A DNA stretch of 64,000 nucleotides, from positions 5,146,001 to 5,210,000 of the forward strand of contig NZ_AP025730.1 of the NCBI RefSeq assembly GCF_023734135.1, read 5' to 3'. Each line of letters begins with the position of its first letter. Position 1 is the stretch's first letter. Position numbers and translations under genes: made by a program. This DNA comes from Sphaerotilus microaerophilus (GTDB lineage: Bacteria > Pseudomonadota > Gammaproteobacteria > Burkholderiales > Burkholderiaceae_C). Shown piece by piece: positions 62,996-64,000 of the stretch. The notes under the pieces were generated by a model that saw nothing but the letters and a program-made list of their open reading frames with translations, had not been told where the DNA came from and ran no database searches.

Positions 62996-63634
62996 TCAGG
63001 GCGCCGAGGCCGGCGCGGTGATCGGCTCGATCTTCATGGTCGACTCGTCGCCATCGCCCATCAGGATGCGCACCTCGCGCAGCTGCGCGCGGCGGCCCTG
63101 CATCGTCACCCGGGGAATCTGGCCACGCAGGCGCACGTCGCGCGGCACCAAGTCCAGCGTCCAGCGGTCGCTGCTGCCGTCCAACGTCGTCTCGAAGTGG
63201 CGCTCGACCGCGGCGCGGTCGCCGCTGAGCGTGCCACGGATCGCCTCGACCATCGCCATCGCCTCGGGCGAGGCATCCAGCGCCATCGTGCGGGTGCGCC
63301 CGCCCAGCGTCACGGTGAGGTTGCGGCCCTCGGCGGTCATCTTCTCGGGACGCGGCTGCAGGGTCTCGCGCACCAGGGTGTCGGGGGCGGCAAAGCTCAG
63401 GCGGCCGCTATAGACCAGCGTGCGCTCCAGCTGCTGCACCTTGCGGTGCTCGACGAAGCGGGCTTCGCCGCTGCGCACCTTGCCCAGCTGGCCCATGAGG
63501 TCGTCCAGGGTCCAGGACGCAGCCCAGGCGGACGCTGCGGACCAGGCGCCGATCAGCAGGACGGCCAACAGCGAACACCGCGACCACCACGGCTGGCGCG
63601 CCGCATGGGCGCCACAGGAAGGAAAGCACATCAT
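62996..63634 (-). CDS. LolA-like outer-membrane lipoprotein carrier
   Basis: A 212-residue periplasmic protein: signal peptide about 15-38 (ending AWA), then SWTLDDLMGQLGKVRSGEARFVEHRKVQQLERTLVYSGRLSFAAPDTLVRETL, the LolA-like pattern of a half-barrel with a hydrophobic pocket. It probably passes the lipophilic pigment from MMPL to the outer membrane. Two adjacent ATGs (63634, 63631); GAGGG upstream. Confidence 0.85.
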   Translation of the reverse strand: MMCFPSCGAHAARQPWWSRCSLLAVLLIGAWSAASAWAASWTLDDLMGQLGKVRSGEARFVEHRKVQQLERTLVYSGRLSFAAPDTLVRETLQPRPEKMTAEGRNLTVTLGGRTRTMALDASPEAMAMVEAIRGTLSGDRAAVERHFETTLDGSSDRWTLDLVPRDVRLRGQIPRVTMQGRRAQLREVRILMGDGDESTMKIEPITAPASAP

Positions 63635-63644
63635 CTCGGGACCC

Positions 63645-64000
63645 TCACGGGGCCGCGGGAGGCGGTGCCACCTGCGGCACCTCCTCGGCAGCGGCCCAGA
63701 AATCGAAGAAGTTGAACCAGTTGTACGGCGACTCGCGGCACAGCCCTTCGAGCAGCGCCACGTAGTGCTGCAGGGCCGCCTGGACGGCGGCGTCCTGCGC
63801 GGCCGGGCCGGCACCGCGCCGGCGGAAATCGGCCAGCGGCACGAAGCGCAGCTCGTAGCGCCCGCCGCCGTGGTACAGCCCGGTCATGAACATCACGCGC
63901 CGGCGCAGCAGCGCCGCGAGCCGGAAGGGCCCATCGGAGAACGCCGCCGGCCGGCCCAGGAACGGCAGGCGGTGCAGGTGCGAGCGCGCCGAGGCCCCCG
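63645..64000 (-). CDS. Lipid A-type (LpxL/HtrB) acyltransferase (5' end outside window)
   Basis: The last 117 residues of a larger protein whose start lies beyond the right edge; the visible frame is open up to the edge. Features: LPFLGRPAAFSDGPFRLAALLRRRVMFMTGLYHGGGRYELRF, then ESPYNWFNFFDFW near the end, as in LpxL/HtrB-type acyltransferases of aryl-polyene clusters. It is next to the LolA-like gene (10 bp), so belongs to the same operon and probably acylates the polyene carrier. Confidence 0.75.
   Translation of the reverse strand, partial: GASARSHLHRLPFLGRPAAFSDGPFRLAALLRRRVMFMTGLYHGGGRYELRFVPLADFRRRGAGPAAQDAAVQAALQHYVALLEGLCRESPYNWFNFFDFWAAAEEVPQVAPPPAAP

Noticed and set aside
60019..63021. 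Plus-strand frame of 1000 codons
   Set aside because: Antisense to the MMPL exporter; translation is Gln/Arg/Gly-rich with no domain.
1..64000. CRISPR arrays, rRNA and tRNA genes
   Set aside because: No regular repeat-spacer pattern, rRNA core sequence or cloverleaf with TTCGA loop was recognised in any intergenic region.

Overview
The window is about 70% G+C with dense, often overlapping genes, and its gene content (cytochrome c4, a TfoX-like protein, GluQRS, an Fpr-type flavoprotein, a hybrid resorcinol/aryl-polyene pigment locus) fits a betaproteobacterium of the Burkholderiales. The exact genus cannot be told from sequence alone. No rRNA, tRNA or CRISPR array was seen.

Region 1 (1-13 kb, minus strand). 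After the end of a molybdopterin oxidoreductase gene and ppnP comes an eight-gene operon read from about 12.7 kb down to 1.0 kb: a processive family-2 glycosyltransferase, a membrane-anchored beta-helix (bactofilin-like) protein, a large deacetylase-like protein, UDP-GlcNAc 2-epimerase, a YaiO-type outer-membrane barrel, an integral membrane protein, a secreted alpha-helical putative glycosidase and a second large deacetylase-like protein. This looks like a self-contained exopolysaccharide synthesis, modification and export system that does not match Pga, Pel, Bcs or Alg. A perfect TGTGA-N6-TCACA palindrome lies about 105 bp upstream of its first gene.

Region 2 (13-31.7 kb) is chromosomal housekeeping: an acyl-CoA ligase, cytochromes c4 and c5-like, an Lhr-like helicase, fpr, a LysR/pirin divergent pair, gluQ, an FKBP, a class V aminotransferase, an ATP-grasp enzyme preceded by a second CRP-like palindrome, and a phosphoesterase/Ser-Thr kinase pair. 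An IS630-family element (31.96-33.12 kb) follows.

Region 3 (33.2-47.5 kb and 55.3-64 kb) is one large pigment locus split in two. The left half carries a halogenase-like flavoprotein, MipA/OmpV protein, acyltransferase, glycosyltransferase, ketosynthase, two ACPs, a PAP2 protein, DarA and DarB (dialkylresorcinol formation), a BtrH-like protein, an ABC exporter and a short ketosynthase. The right half, reading leftward, carries an acyltransferase (cut by the window end), LolA, an MMPL exporter, a NodB deacetylase, a methyltransferase, ketosynthase, chain-length factor, dehydratase and FabG, the usual aryl-polyene core. Together they resemble the flexirubin/arcuflavin type, where an aryl polyene is esterified to a dialkylresorcinol.

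Region 4 (47.6-55.3 kb) sits between the two convergent pigment half-operons. It has mixed and partly low G+C, a frameshifted DUF2779 nuclease gene, an unknown gene with glycosylase-like features, a coiled-coil gene ending in an FtsK-gamma winged helix that an IS element has split in two, a DnaQ-like exonuclease, a 5'-truncated AAA ATPase and a Gp37/Gp68-type gene. It looks like a decaying mobile or defence island.
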